A stretch of 64,000 nucleotides of DNA from Pseudaquabacterium terrae (GTDB taxonomy: Bacteria > Pseudomonadota > Gammaproteobacteria > Burkholderiales > Burkholderiaceae_C). A model generated the notes under the pieces. The model made no database searches. It saw only the letters and a program-made list of their open reading frames with translations, and was not told where the DNA came from. Below are positions 18,534 through 27,036 of the stretch, piece after piece. The translations under genes were made by a program, and so were the position numbers. Where the stretch lies: NCBI RefSeq assembly GCF_013266755.1, contig NZ_JABRWJ010000009.1:310001-374000 (forward strand), written 5' to 3'. The first letter of the stretch is position 1; each line of letters begins with the position of its first letter.

Positions 18534-19091
18534 ATGTCCTTCAGCCACTACCGTACCGCCCGCCGCCAGCTCGTGCGTGGCGTCTCGCTCATCGAAACCC
18601 TGTGCGCCATGTCGATCGTCGCCACGACGCTCGGCCTCGGCGTGCCGGGGCTCACCAGCTGGCATCAGCGCCAGGCCCTGATTTCGAGCGCCGCCGAGCT
18701 GGAAACCGACATCCACTACGCCCGCTCGCTCGCTGTCGCGCGCAACGCATCGATCCGGTTGTCCTCGGCGCCGCTTGAAGGCGGCGGCAGCTGCTACGTG
18801 CTGCACACCGGTGATGCGCATGACTGCCGCTGCACCGCAGCGGGGGAGGCGATCTGTGAGAACGGCGCCCAGGCGCTGCGATTGGTCCACCACCCGAAGG
18901 GCGGCCCGGTCAGCCTGAGCAACGGCAAACTGTCGATCGCGTTCAATCCGGAGCACGGCACCGTAACGCCGACGGCAACCTTCCGGTTCGTGGACACCGA
19001 GGGTCGCGCGCTGCACCAGGTCGTGAACATCATGGGCCGCACCCGGTCGTGCTCCCCCGGCGGGGCGGTGACCGGCGTCAAGGCGTGCTGA
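18534..19091 (+). CDS. FimT/GspH-family minor pilin, copy 1
   Basis: 185 aa prepilin-like protein. The class III leader ends RRQLVRG and is followed by VSLIETLCAMSIVATTLGLG, giving Gly-1 and Glu+5 for cleavage by PilD. Four Cys occur after residue 85 (CYVL...CRC...C). It belongs to the tip/priming set of minor pilins. The start at 18534 (MSFSHY) is favoured over an in-frame extension from 18447 because the leader length is then normal. It opens a six-gene pilin cluster of lower GC than its surroundings. Confidence 0.85.
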   Translation: MSFSHYRTARRQLVRGVSLIETLCAMSIVATTLGLGVPGLTSWHQRQALISSAAELETDIHYARSLAVARNASIRLSSAPLEGGGSCYVLHTGDAHDCRCTAAGEAICENGAQALRLVHHPKGGPVSLSNGKLSIAFNPEHGTVTPTATFRFVDTEGRALHQVVNIMGRTRSCSPGGAVTGVKAC

Positions 19092-19194
19092 GACCCCCTG
19101 AAAACGTGGGGGATGGCGACGAGCGGCCCGCGGCGGCGGATGAGCGGCGGCCGGACGGCTGCAGCCGGGACCGTCACGGTGCGACCATCGCCCC

Positions 19195-19668
19195 ATGCAT
19201 TCGATGCGCCCTTGCCGCTCTCCTGGCCCGGTTGACCGCGGCTTCACACTGATCGAGCTCCTGATCACCATCGCCATCGTCGCCGTGCTGGCGTCGATCG
19301 CCTATCCGAGCTTCAAGGAGTCGATACACAAAGGCCGGCGGGCGGATGCGATCGACGCCATGACGCGCGTTCAGCAAGCCGAGGAAAGATGGCGGGCGAA
19401 CCATTCCGCCTACACGAAAGACTTGTCGAAAGACACCGGAATCGGCGTGTCAACGTCTAAGGACGACATGGCCTCGCCGGACGGGCACTACAAGGTGACG
19501 GTAGACCTGCCACTAGGTGAAGAGGGATCGAGCTACATCATCACTGCGAACGCGAACAACCCAGGCTCGCAAGCCAAAGATACGAAGTGCCTGATGATGC
19601 GGATGACGATGGCGGGCGGCAACCTGAAGTACGACTCGACGAGCGGGCAAACCTGTTGGGCGAAATGA
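19195..19668 (+). CDS. pilE: PilE-like type IV minor pilin
   Basis: 157 aa. Leader MHSMRPCRSPGPVDRG, then FTLIELLITIAIVAVLASIAYPSF, a textbook type IV pilin N-terminus with Gly-1 and Glu+5. The next part (RADAIDAMTRVQQAEERWRANH) matches the PilE family found at the end of minor-pilin operons, and a C-terminal disulfide region has two Cys (TKCLMM...QTCWAK). The stop overlaps the following fimT-like ATG by three bases. It is unlikely to be the major pilin because it lies inside the minor-pilin set. Confidence 0.87.
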   Translation: MHSMRPCRSPGPVDRGFTLIELLITIAIVAVLASIAYPSFKESIHKGRRADAIDAMTRVQQAEERWRANHSAYTKDLSKDTGIGVSTSKDDMASPDGHYKVTVDLPLGEEGSSYIITANANNPGSQAKDTKCLMMRMTMAGGNLKYDSTSGQTCWAK

Positions 19669-20243
19669 CCATGAACATGCGCCTGCGCCGACCGTTGCGA
19701 GGATTCACACTGATCGAGGTATTCGTCGGTGTAGCGATTCTGGTCATCATCCTGGGTCTGGGCGTACCGTCGCTACGCGATTGGATGATCGCCCAGCGGG
19801 TGAGCTCGGTCGCAAGTGAATTGGCGACGGACATGCGCTTTGCTCGATCAGACGCCACCAGCGGCAACGACGGCGGCGGAGTCGACTTCAAGAACACGGC
19901 GAATGGCTGTTACACCGTCTTTCGCGGGACACCGCCACGGGGCGCGAGCTGCGATTGCACGCGCCCGGCCGGGACCGTGTGTACGGGACCGCTCCTGGAG
20001 CTCAAGACCGTCGTGCTACCGGCCGGTGAAGACGTCTCGATCAACGCGTCGGCTTCAAGGGTGCTCTACGCCACGGGCGCGACGTTGACGTTGGTCACCG
20101 GAGCCGCAGCAACAAGCCGCGTGGTCACTGTCGACGGTGGCGGTACGCGCAAGCTGCACGTGATCACCACCACCGCCCTGCACCATCCGCGGGTATGCAA
20201 GCCCAGCGGTTCAACCATACCGGGATTCCAGTCGTGTCCCTGA
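19665..20243 (+). CDS. FimT/GspH-family minor pilin, copy 2
   Basis: 192 aa; leader then RGFTLIEVFVGVAILVIILGLG with Gly-1 and Glu+5. The GspH/FimT-like domain continues with DWMIAQRVSSVASELATDMRFARSDA, closely matching the corresponding segment of copy 1 (a second FimT paralogue). ATGs at 19665, 19671 and 19677 are all in frame; 19665 gives an ATGA overlap with the preceding stop. Cysteines occur as CYTVF...CDCTR...C, similar to copy 1. Confidence 0.84.
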   Translation: MTMNMRLRRPLRGFTLIEVFVGVAILVIILGLGVPSLRDWMIAQRVSSVASELATDMRFARSDATSGNDGGGVDFKNTANGCYTVFRGTPPRGASCDCTRPAGTVCTGPLLELKTVVLPAGEDVSINASASRVLYATGATLTLVTGAAATSRVVTVDGGGTRKLHVITTTALHHPRVCKPSGSTIPGFQSCP

Positions 20244-20938
20244 CCTGTCACTTCCCGCATCGCTCGCGCGCCGGCCGAACGCATCGCGTTTCGGGCTTGT
20301 CGATCGTCGAATTGCTCGTCGGCATTGCGGTCGGCTTGTTCGTCCTGGCGGGTGCGACCATGGTTGCATCGAACCAGATATCCGACAACAAGCGCCTGCT
20401 GCTCGAGACGCAGATTCAGCAAGACATGCGCGCGGCCATGGACATCATCGTCCGTGACATTCGCCGCAGCGGCTTCAGCTTCCACGCTGACCGCCCGCAA
20501 GCCGTGGGGGGGGCCGTGCCGGTCCTGAACGGTTACAGCCCTGCTGGCGTGCTGAACGCCGGCACTGAGCTGGAATACACGTACTCGCAGGAGACGACTG
20601 CTTCGGAAAACAATGTCGCGGACCCCGATGACTTCCGTGGCTTCCGCCTGCAGGGCGAGGCGATTCAGGTCCAGTTGGGCCAAGGCAAATTTCAGGCACT
20701 GACCGACCCCAGCGTCGTCCGGATCACCACCTTCACGGCGATTCCCGCCGTCACGGTACTGAATCTGCCCACTTGCCCGGCACCGGGGCCGTGCCCCAGC
20801 GCGAATGCCTGCGGCAACCAACGCATCGAGACGCGAAACATCGTGCTCGTGATGGTCGGCCAGGCCCTCAACGATCCCAGTGTGCAGCGCCGCATCGACG
20901 CGACCGTTCGCGTTCGCAACGACCGGGTATGCCTGTGA
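20234..20938 (+). CDS. pilW: PilW-family minor pilin
   Basis: 234 aa from the GTG at 20234. The leader ends RTHRVSG and the mature helix is LSIVELLVGIAVGLFVLAGA, with Glu+5. The PilW-type body follows (QIQQDMRAAMDIIVRDIRRSGF). An ATG at 20195 is in frame, but it would overlap fimT by 49 bases and give a 34-residue leader; the GTG overlaps by ten bases and gives a 21-residue leader, so it is preferred. A Pro/Cys-rich C-terminal part has four Cys. The stop overlaps pilX by ten bases. Confidence 0.84.
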   Translation: MSLTCHFPHRSRAGRTHRVSGLSIVELLVGIAVGLFVLAGATMVASNQISDNKRLLLETQIQQDMRAAMDIIVRDIRRSGFSFHADRPQAVGGAVPVLNGYSPAGVLNAGTELEYTYSQETTASENNVADPDDFRGFRLQGEAIQVQLGQGKFQALTDPSVVRITTFTAIPAVTVLNLPTCPAPGPCPSANACGNQRIETRNIVLVMVGQALNDPSVQRRIDATVRVRNDRVCL

Positions 20939-22290
20939 CCGCTTCCGCCTTGCGAATGGCTGGCAGCCAACGGGGTGCCGCGACCCTGGCGGTCGTGATG
21001 GTGCTGTTCTTCATTCTGGCAATGGTGGCCGCCTACACCAATCGCAACCTGATCTTCGAGCAGCGGACTTCGGCCAACAGTTATCGGTCGGCACGGGCGC
21101 TCGCCGCCGCCGACGCAGGCGTCGATTGGACGATCGCGATGCTCAATGGCGGCATCATCGGCCCCGATTGCACGGCCGCCGGGGCCACCGACGACTTCCG
21201 CACGCGTTACCTGAGCCTGCAGTTCGACGGCACCTACCTCGCCAACAAGTGGCCGGCCATCTCGCCGACAGATCCGGAGCAGGCACAGCCGGCTTGCGCA
21301 GCGACCGACCCCGCCACCGGAACCGGTGCCTGGGACTGCAGATGCCCTCTCGGCCCACCCGCGCTGCTCGACCATGCCAATGCCGCGAATCCGGTGTTCG
21401 CGGTGAACTTCGGAGCGCCTGACAAGCCGGGCGTCACGGTCCTTCATTTGCAAGCCTGCAACTCCGCACGCAGCGGCACGGTGACGGGCGCCAACATGAA
21501 TGCGTTCGGCGCCTGCCATGTGAACGACATTGACAGCACCGATCCGAGCCGGCAGGCGCGGCTGGCCGTGGATTCTTCAGCGACGATCCGGGTGTCGCTG
21601 GGTCTGCTGAGTGCGCTGCCGAACTCGCCAACCGCAGCGATGACCGTCGTCGGGACCATTACGCAGCCACTCGGCACGACATTGCGAGCGGTCAACGCCG
21701 ATCCGTCGACCGGTCTCGCATTGCGCGCCGGCGGTGCCATTGGTAATCCGGCTGCCATCCAGGCGGTGGGACCGGCCGGCAGCACGTTCTCGACGCAACG
21801 ACCCGGCGACAGCGATCTGAACAGCGTAGCCGCCGCCGACTTCTTTCGCCAAGTCTTCGGCATGCCTGCCGCCAACTATAGCCAGCAACCAGCCGCCGTC
21901 ATCCTGGATTGCGGCGGCGGATGCGGTGCCGCGGCGAGCCTGACGACAGCGGCGACCCAGAATCCGACGCGCATCATCTTCGTCGATGGCAACCTGACCT
22001 TCGATGCAGCCGCGGCCTACGGCTCAGCCTCGCAGCCGACGATGCTGGTGGCCACGGGCAACGTGACGGTAGCGCAGCCGATCACCTTCAATGGCGTGAT
22101 CTTCGCAGGCGGCAATTTGACCTGGAGCTCCGCCGGTGGCGTCGTCAACGGTGCGGTGATCGTCGGCGGCAACTACACGGGCACCGGCGACGCGGCAGTG
22201 GCGTACGACAGGGCCATCGTGGAACGAGTTCGACAGTTCTATGGATCATTCGTCCGTGTGCCGGGCAGTTGGAATACGGAGAAGCGCTGA
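20929..22290 (+). CDS. pilX: PilX-family minor pilin / pilus assembly protein
   Basis: 453 aa. A short N-terminus (AGSQRG) precedes AATLAVVMVLFFILAMVAAYTNRN, a PilX N-terminal segment that, as usual in PilX, lacks Glu+5. ANSYRSARALAAADAGVDW is the conserved PilX continuation. The C-terminal 100 residues have repeated hydrophobic strands (TMLVATGNVTVAQPITFNGVIFAGGNL split by turns) suggesting a beta-solenoid-like end, which is unusual and makes the protein much longer than the ~200 aa typical of PilX. The start at 20929 overlaps pilW; pilV begins two bases downstream. Confidence 0.8.
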   Translation: MPVTASALRMAGSQRGAATLAVVMVLFFILAMVAAYTNRNLIFEQRTSANSYRSARALAAADAGVDWTIAMLNGGIIGPDCTAAGATDDFRTRYLSLQFDGTYLANKWPAISPTDPEQAQPACAATDPATGTGAWDCRCPLGPPALLDHANAANPVFAVNFGAPDKPGVTVLHLQACNSARSGTVTGANMNAFGACHVNDIDSTDPSRQARLAVDSSATIRVSLGLLSALPNSPTAAMTVVGTITQPLGTTLRAVNADPSTGLALRAGGAIGNPAAIQAVGPAGSTFSTQRPGDSDLNSVAAADFFRQVFGMPAANYSQQPAAVILDCGGGCGAAASLTTAATQNPTRIIFVDGNLTFDAAAAYGSASQPTMLVATGNVTVAQPITFNGVIFAGGNLTWSSAGGVVNGAVIVGGNYTGTGDAAVAYDRAIVERVRQFYGSFVRVPGSWNTEKR

Positions 22291-22291
22291 G

Positions 22292-23755
22292 ATGGCACGC
22301 CATAGCAGACCCAGCCCGCGGGGCGTCGCGTTGGTCGAGGCGCTGGTCGCGATGGCCATCATGGCGTTCGGCATGCTCGCCGTCGTCGGCGTTCAAGGCA
22401 CGATGCGCTTCAATGCCGACATCGCCAAGCAAAGAGCCGAAGCGACGCGCTTGGCCGAATCCGAACTCGAACGCATCCGCGCGTTCAGCACCGTCGGCAG
22501 TGGCGACGCGGCAGATTCGGAATACGACCACATCGCCAGCTTGCAGGGCGAGACCACGTTCACAGGAGTGAACGCCACGTTTCGCCTGGCGCGTACGGTG
22601 ACGCTGTCACCGAGCGGTCAACACAAATCGCTTGCCGTGATCGTCAGGTGGAATGACCGCATCGACGTCGAACAGACCGTGTCGCTCTACGACGTGATCT
22701 CTCGTGCCGACCCGTTGCTCTCAGGCCTCGTGATGGCGGCGAAGCCGCTGTCGGTCGTGGGTCGCCGCGAGGGGCGGCATCCCACCATCCCGATCGGCGC
22801 GAAGGATCTCGGCGACGGCACGAGCATGTTCAAGCCGAAGGAGTCCGGCACGATCGCCTGGGTCTTCAACAATGCCACCGGTGCGATCACCCACACCTGC
22901 ACCGGTGTGACGACCGCCTCCGCCTCGTTGACCACCGGCGACAAGTCAGCCCACTGCGTCGCGTTGTCGATATCGGCGCAGCTCCTTTCGGGCGAAATCC
23001 GTTTCAACCTGCGTGGCGCGACCAAGGATCTCGCCAATGGCTTCAGCGCCATCAAGCCGGCCGACGGGGCTGACGTGGCCTGGGTGATCGATCATGCGAC
23101 GCTGCGCGTCGCTCGGATCTGCCCTGTTTCGGCCGGGACGACGACCAGTTCGCTGACCGCCGCCGACGTTTCCGCAGGATGTACGACGGCCAGCATGCCG
23201 ATCTCGCCTTTCGACCCGGCCGATGCGAGCCATACGCTCGTCGCGGCGGACTCGGAAGTGCCGCTGTGGCCTTCGCTACCCGTCGGTGTCGAGTTGGCAT
23301 CGCCGCTGCCCGGCGTCTCGAGCTATCTTTGCGTCACGAACGCGGATACCTCGATGTTCTCGCCGGCCGCCGCCCCGCAAACCTCGGTGCAGTACTTTTG
23401 CATCATCCAGCCGACATCGACTTCGGGCTGGGGCGGCAAAGCCAACCTGGCACCGGTCGCCTACAGCGACCGCAATCAGGCCGTCTGGTCGATCGGCACG
23501 ACGGCGGGTACCTACCGCACCTGCCGCTACACGCAGGCCTCGACGGATTTCACTGAGAACGTCGATCATCCGAAGACCTATTCCGAGTGGTCATCGACGT
23601 GTGGCGCCGATCTGAACTGCCGCAAGGTCACCGGCAATCTGGTGAATCAGAATTTCCTTGTCATTGCAGGAACCAAGACCTGCCCCACGGACACGACGGC
23701 GACACCGGCCAGCGGTGATCTCGTCAACAGCAATACGCGGCCGCACCAACCTTGA
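22292..23755 (+). CDS. pilV: PilV-family minor pilin with long C-terminal extension
   Basis: 487 aa, over twice the usual PilV. Residues 1-145 are a normal PilV: PRG then VALVEALVAMAIMAFGMLAV (Gly-1, Glu+5) and the type IV pilin domain. Residues 146-487 are an extension with two imperfect repeats, about 185-235 and 259-310, each with a Trp 13 residues before a first Cys (Cys203, Cys277) and a second Cys 19-20 residues later (Cys222, Cys297), then a Cys-rich tail. This could be the exposed tip adhesin, taking the place of PilY1, which is absent from the cluster (inference). The ATG is two bases after the pilX stop. Confidence 0.8.
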   Translation: MARHSRPSPRGVALVEALVAMAIMAFGMLAVVGVQGTMRFNADIAKQRAEATRLAESELERIRAFSTVGSGDAADSEYDHIASLQGETTFTGVNATFRLARTVTLSPSGQHKSLAVIVRWNDRIDVEQTVSLYDVISRADPLLSGLVMAAKPLSVVGRREGRHPTIPIGAKDLGDGTSMFKPKESGTIAWVFNNATGAITHTCTGVTTASASLTTGDKSAHCVALSISAQLLSGEIRFNLRGATKDLANGFSAIKPADGADVAWVIDHATLRVARICPVSAGTTTSSLTAADVSAGCTTASMPISPFDPADASHTLVAADSEVPLWPSLPVGVELASPLPGVSSYLCVTNADTSMFSPAAAPQTSVQYFCIIQPTSTSGWGGKANLAPVAYSDRNQAVWSIGTTAGTYRTCRYTQASTDFTENVDHPKTYSEWSSTCGADLNCRKVTGNLVNQNFLVIAGTKTCPTDTTATPASGDLVNSNTRPHQP

Positions 23756-23780
23756 TTCGAGGGCGCGTTCGTGTGGCCGC

Positions 23781-23996
23781 TCAGTGCAGGCTGCTGATTC
23801 GCACCGCCGGCGTGCTGAACTCGCGGCCGACGACGGCGCGGGCATAGAGGTAGTTGCAGCGCGCGCGATCGCTCAGCGCGTCGAGATCGACACGACCGGT
23901 CGCGTCGCACGGGAAGGACATGCCGCGCCCTTCGATGAAGAGCGAGTCGAAGCGCAGTTCGTAGCGGGCGGCGTCGTTGTGGCAGGCGCTGTGCAT
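23781..23996 (-). CDS. small conserved hypothetical protein
   Basis: 71 aa, starting MHSACHNDAARYELRFDSLF. It has no signal peptide or membrane segment and two Cys near the middle and start. The sequence looks well formed and is of a kind I associate with a short conserved hypothetical of Burkholderiales, but no function is known to me. The start at 23996 is chosen over an in-frame extension to 24176 that reads as non-coding. It is convergent with pilV. Confidence 0.65.
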   Translation of the reverse strand: MHSACHNDAARYELRFDSLFIEGRGMSFPCDATGRVDLDALSDRARCNYLYARAVVGREFSTPAVRISSLH

Positions 23997-24208
23997 GTTC
24001 GACCTCGGGTGCGGTGCTTTGCGAATCGGATGTGCAAAGCTTAGGCAATTCCGCTTGCCGGCGCCTTCGGCCTGCCGCTGTATAACAGGTCGGTGACTGG
24101 CCGCCCCGCGTGTAGGAAGTTGCCCGACAGCTCGGCCGCGACGTGGCAATTCACACGCTGAAAACACAAACGCCACCTCGAAGGTGGCGTTGCGCTGCTT
24201 GAAGACTT

Positions 24209-24285
24209 TGGCGGAGTGGACGGGACTCGAACCCGCGACCCCCGGCGTGACAGGCCGGTATTCTAACCAACTGAACTACCACTCC
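24209..24285 (-). tRNA. tRNA-Asp (GTC)
   Basis: On the minus strand GGAGTGG pairs with CCACTCC as acceptor stem, with discriminator G and an encoded CCA. The D arm (TAGTTCAGTTGGTTAGAA), anticodon loop CCTGTCACG with GTC, and T arm GGGTTCGAGTCCC are complete. 77 nt including CCA. It matches the well-known bacterial tRNA-Asp closely. Confidence 0.98.
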
Positions 24286-24393
24286 GCGGCGGCTTGAAGC
24301 AAGTCTTGCACTATAGCATGGCTTTCTGAGGGCCGGCAACAGAGCGCGCAGATTCAAGCGCCGAACCGGCTGCGCGGCGGCGTGCTGGCGACA

Positions 24394-25290
24394 ATGCCCG
24401 CCATGCAAGCCGTCCTGTTGATGATCGTTGCGACACTGCTGTTCGCGACGATGAGCGTGGCCGTCAAGCTCGCCTCCGCGCAGTACGGCACCGGCGAGAT
24501 CGTGTTCTACCGCGGGCTGATCGGCGCCCTGATGATCGCCGGGCTGTCGCGCTGGCGCGGCGTCGCGCTGCGCACGCCGGTGCCGGCGATGCACTTCTGG
24601 CGCAGCGCCAGCGGCGTCGCGGCGCTGATGCTGTGGTTCTACGCGATCGGCAACCTGCCGCTGGCGACCGCGGTGACGCTGAACTACATGTCCTCGGTGT
24701 GGATGGCGATGTTCCTGATCGGCGGTGCGGTGCTGCTCGGTGCGGCGCGGGTCGATGGCCGGCTCGTGCTGTCGGTAATGGTCGGCTTTGCGGGCGTCGC
24801 GCTGATCCTGCGGCCGACGATCGCGCACAACCAGCTCTGGCACGGCATGGCCGGCCTGCTGTCCGGGATGCTGGCGGCGATGGCCTACCTGCAGGTGACT
24901 GCGCTCGGCCGCGCCGGCGAGCCGGAGCTGCGCGTGGTGCTGTACTTCTCGCTCGGCAGCGTCGCCGCCGGCGCGGTCACCGCCGCCTTCGAAGGCGTGC
25001 ACCCGCACACCGTCACCGGCGTGCTGCTGCTGCTGGCCACGGGCCTGCTGGCCACGGTGGCGCAGTTGCTGATGACACGCGCCTACTCCATCGGCCGGCC
25101 GCTGGTGAACGCCAGCCTGCAGTACCTGGGCATCGTCTTCTCCTTCGGCTACGGGGTCTGGCTGTTCGGCGACCCGGTGACCTGGATGGCGCTGCTCGGC
25201 ATGGCGCTGATCGTCGCCGCCGGCATCGGCGCGAGCCGCTTGCGCAGCCAGGCCGCACCGCAGTCCAATACACCGACGAGCGAGTCATGA
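24394..25290 (+). CDS. DMT-superfamily (EamA) transporter
   Basis: 298 aa inner-membrane protein with about ten hydrophobic helices in two EamA repeats (first repeat ATLLFATMSVAVKLAS..., second from GLLSGMLAAMAYLQV). The signature FYRGLIGALMIAG after helix 1 and ATAVTLNYMSSVWMAMF in the first repeat are typical of drug/metabolite exporters of the RhaT/YdcZ type. Substrate unknown. The start is uncertain among GTG 24382, ATG 24394 and ATG 24403; none has a strong ribosome site. Confidence 0.87.
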   Translation: MPAMQAVLLMIVATLLFATMSVAVKLASAQYGTGEIVFYRGLIGALMIAGLSRWRGVALRTPVPAMHFWRSASGVAALMLWFYAIGNLPLATAVTLNYMSSVWMAMFLIGGAVLLGAARVDGRLVLSVMVGFAGVALILRPTIAHNQLWHGMAGLLSGMLAAMAYLQVTALGRAGEPELRVVLYFSLGSVAAGAVTAAFEGVHPHTVTGVLLLLATGLLATVAQLLMTRAYSIGRPLVNASLQYLGIVFSFGYGVWLFGDPVTWMALLGMALIVAAGIGASRLRSQAAPQSNTPTSES

Positions 25291-25319
25291 GCACCCCCAA
25301 ACCTGCCGCTTCGCGTCAG

Positions 25320-25365
25320 GCCCCCCGAGGGGGGTCAAGCAAAGTGGCAGAGCCACATTTGCTTG
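25320..25365. repeat. two adjacent inverted repeats between the DMT and usp genes
   Basis: CCCCCC-GAG-GGGGGG at about 25320-25334, then CAAGCAAAGTGGC (25336-25348) facing GCCACATTTGCTTG (25352-25365) across AGA, with one bulged base. No T-tract follows. It could be a processed intergenic mRNA element, a weak terminator, or a dispersed genomic repeat. Confidence 0.45.
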
Positions 25366-25396
25366 AGGCTCGACCAGTCCCGCAAGGAGGTTGACC

Positions 25397-25831
25397 ATGT
25401 ACAAGCGCATCCTCGTTCCGACCGACGGCTCCGACATCACCGCCCACGCGGTGGAAACGGCGCTGACCCTGGCCAAAGCCCTCGGCGCGACGGTGGCGAC
25501 CGTCAGCGTCAAGGAGCCCTTCCCGTACAGCGCGATATCCGAGATGCAGCCGGTGCCGCCGCAGGAGTTCTACGACGCGCAGGAGCGCATCGCGGCTTCC
25601 CGCGTCAAGGCGGTGGTCGATGCGGCCCAGGCGGCCGGACTGGCCTGCGAGGCCTACACTGTCGAAGCGCTGCACCCGTGGGAAGCGATCCTCGACCAGG
25701 CCAAGCAGCTCGGCTGCGACCTGATCGTGATGGCCTCGCACGGCCGCCGCGGCGTGGCTGCAATGCTGCTGGGCAGCGAGACAAACCGGGTGCTGACGCA
25801 CAGCCACCTGCCGGTGCTGGTCGTCAAGTGA
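25397..25831 (+). CDS. universal stress protein (UspA family)
   Basis: 144 aa. RILVPTDGSDITAHAVETAL starts the fold, and the ATP-binding G-2x-G-9x-G(S/T) motif is visible as ASHGRRGVAAMLLGSETNRVL. This makes it an ATP-binding Usp of the MJ0577 type. An ideal AAGGAGG six bases ahead fixes the ATG at 25397. It follows the DMT transporter after an intergenic pair of hairpins and is probably stress- or stationary-phase induced (family knowledge). Confidence 0.93.
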   Translation: MYKRILVPTDGSDITAHAVETALTLAKALGATVATVSVKEPFPYSAISEMQPVPPQEFYDAQERIAASRVKAVVDAAQAAGLACEAYTVEALHPWEAILDQAKQLGCDLIVMASHGRRGVAAMLLGSETNRVLTHSHLPVLVVK

Positions 25832-25841
25832 GTTGCCCGGC

Positions 25842-26990
25842 TCAGGCGGCGACGGCTGCCTCGGGGTAGAAGGCCTGCGGGGCCAGCCGCGGGCGTGAGG
25901 CCGGCTCCGGCACGCTGCTGGTGATGGCGTACTCGCTGCGCGCGGTATCGCGCAGCGCCGGCGCGGCGACCGCCCGGCCCTGCGATGTCGTCAGCGTCGC
26001 CACCCATGGGGCATTCGCGCTGCGGCCGCGGCGCACGACGATGCCGAGCTCGCCCGAGGTCAGCCGCACCAGGCAGCCCGGCGGGTAGATGCCGAATTCC
26101 TTGATCAGCAGCGCGGCCAGCGGATCGCCCGGATTCTCGATGAAGAGCTGGCGCGCGGCCAGCTGCGCCGGCAGCGCCGACCGCGTCGCGCGGGCGCTGT
26201 GCTTGGCGGTGAACTGATCGGTCAGCCGCAGCAGCTGCGCCATCGTTCCCGGCTCGGCCCGGTTGCGCGGATAACCGCCGCCGCCGCGCCGCTCGTGATG
26301 GTCCTCGACAGCGGCCAACCACGGTTCGTCGTCCAGGCCCGCGGCGCGCAGCAGGCGCACGGCCTGCGTCGGATGCTCGTGGATCAGCTCGCGCTGGCGC
26401 TTCGTCGGCGGCGATGGCTGCCGCGCCAGCACGCCCTGCAGATCGATCATCGCGAGGTTCATCGTCAGCGCCGCGCCGATCACCCGCTGCTGGTCGTTGC
26501 GATCCCAGCCCAGCCGCTGGGCCAGCAGGTTGCAGACGCAGGCGACGTGCAGCGCATGCGTGATGCCGTAGGTCTCGAAGCGGCCGTGGTCCTGGCGCAG
26601 GATCAGGTACAGCAGCAGGTCGGTGTTGATCTCGGACAGCGCGTGCACGTGCAGCGCGGCTTCGCGCACGCGCTGCAGGAAGAGCTTTTCGAGCGGGTTT
26701 GCGAGCACCGTGGCCAGGTTGCTGCAGAGCTTGTCCCAGCGCTCGAAGGGCGTGCCGGTCGCGATGTCCGAGGGCGCTGCGGCGGCGGGCGCCGCGTCGG
26801 GCTGCGCTGCCGCGGCCTCGCCGGCCTCGACGAACACGCCGCGCGCGAGCAGCGCCTCCAGCATCGCCTCGCTGTCGACCAGGTGCCCCTTGCCGAGCAG
26901 CAGGTGGCCGCGCTCGTCACGCACGCCCCAGGGCAAGGGTCGACCGGGGGCCAGACGGGCCCGCAGTTCGGCCAACGGCAGCAGCTTCAT
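25842..26990 (-). CDS. degenerate HD-GYP domain protein
   Basis: 382 aa. Residues 120-245 follow the HD-GYP plan: H145 in THALHVA, then HP at 206-207 (IHEHPTQAVRLL) and HHERRGGGGYP at 231-241. The catalytic HD dyad is replaced by Met177-Asn178 (ALTMNLAMID) and the usual GK is missing, so cyclic-di-GMP hydrolysis is unlikely; it may be a c-di-GMP effector or a protein-interaction module. The N-terminus has a short PilZ-like/DUF3391-like beta region (residues 1-55) and an Ala-rich linker; the C-terminal 90 residues are beta-rich. It is convergent with usp. Confidence 0.82.
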   Translation of the reverse strand: MKLLPLAELRARLAPGRPLPWGVRDERGHLLLGKGHLVDSEAMLEALLARGVFVEAGEAAAAQPDAAPAAAAPSDIATGTPFERWDKLCSNLATVLANPLEKLFLQRVREAALHVHALSEINTDLLLYLILRQDHGRFETYGITHALHVACVCNLLAQRLGWDRNDQQRVIGAALTMNLAMIDLQGVLARQPSPPTKRQRELIHEHPTQAVRLLRAAGLDDEPWLAAVEDHHERRGGGGYPRNRAEPGTMAQLLRLTDQFTAKHSARATRSALPAQLAARQLFIENPGDPLAALLIKEFGIYPPGCLVRLTSGELGIVVRRGRSANAPWVATLTTSQGRAVAAPALRDTARSEYAITSSVPEPASRPRLAPQAFYPEAAVAA

Positions 26991-27036
26991 GCCCTCGTTC
27001 TTCGGCCCGCGCGGCCGCAGCCTTGAGGCTTGGGCC

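Noticed and set aside
19094-19112. CCCCC...GGGGG stem between fimT and pilE
   Set aside because: Short stem, no T-tract; insufficient to call a terminator within a gene cluster that otherwise looks cotranscribed.
20195-20233. ATG 20195 as the start of pilW
   Set aside because: It would give a 34-residue leader and a 49-base overlap with the preceding gene; GTG 20234 fits a normal prepilin leader better.
24209-24393. Integration site at tRNA-Asp
   Set aside because: The tRNA is followed by ordinary genes on both sides; no second copy of the tRNA 3' end and no integrase were noticed.
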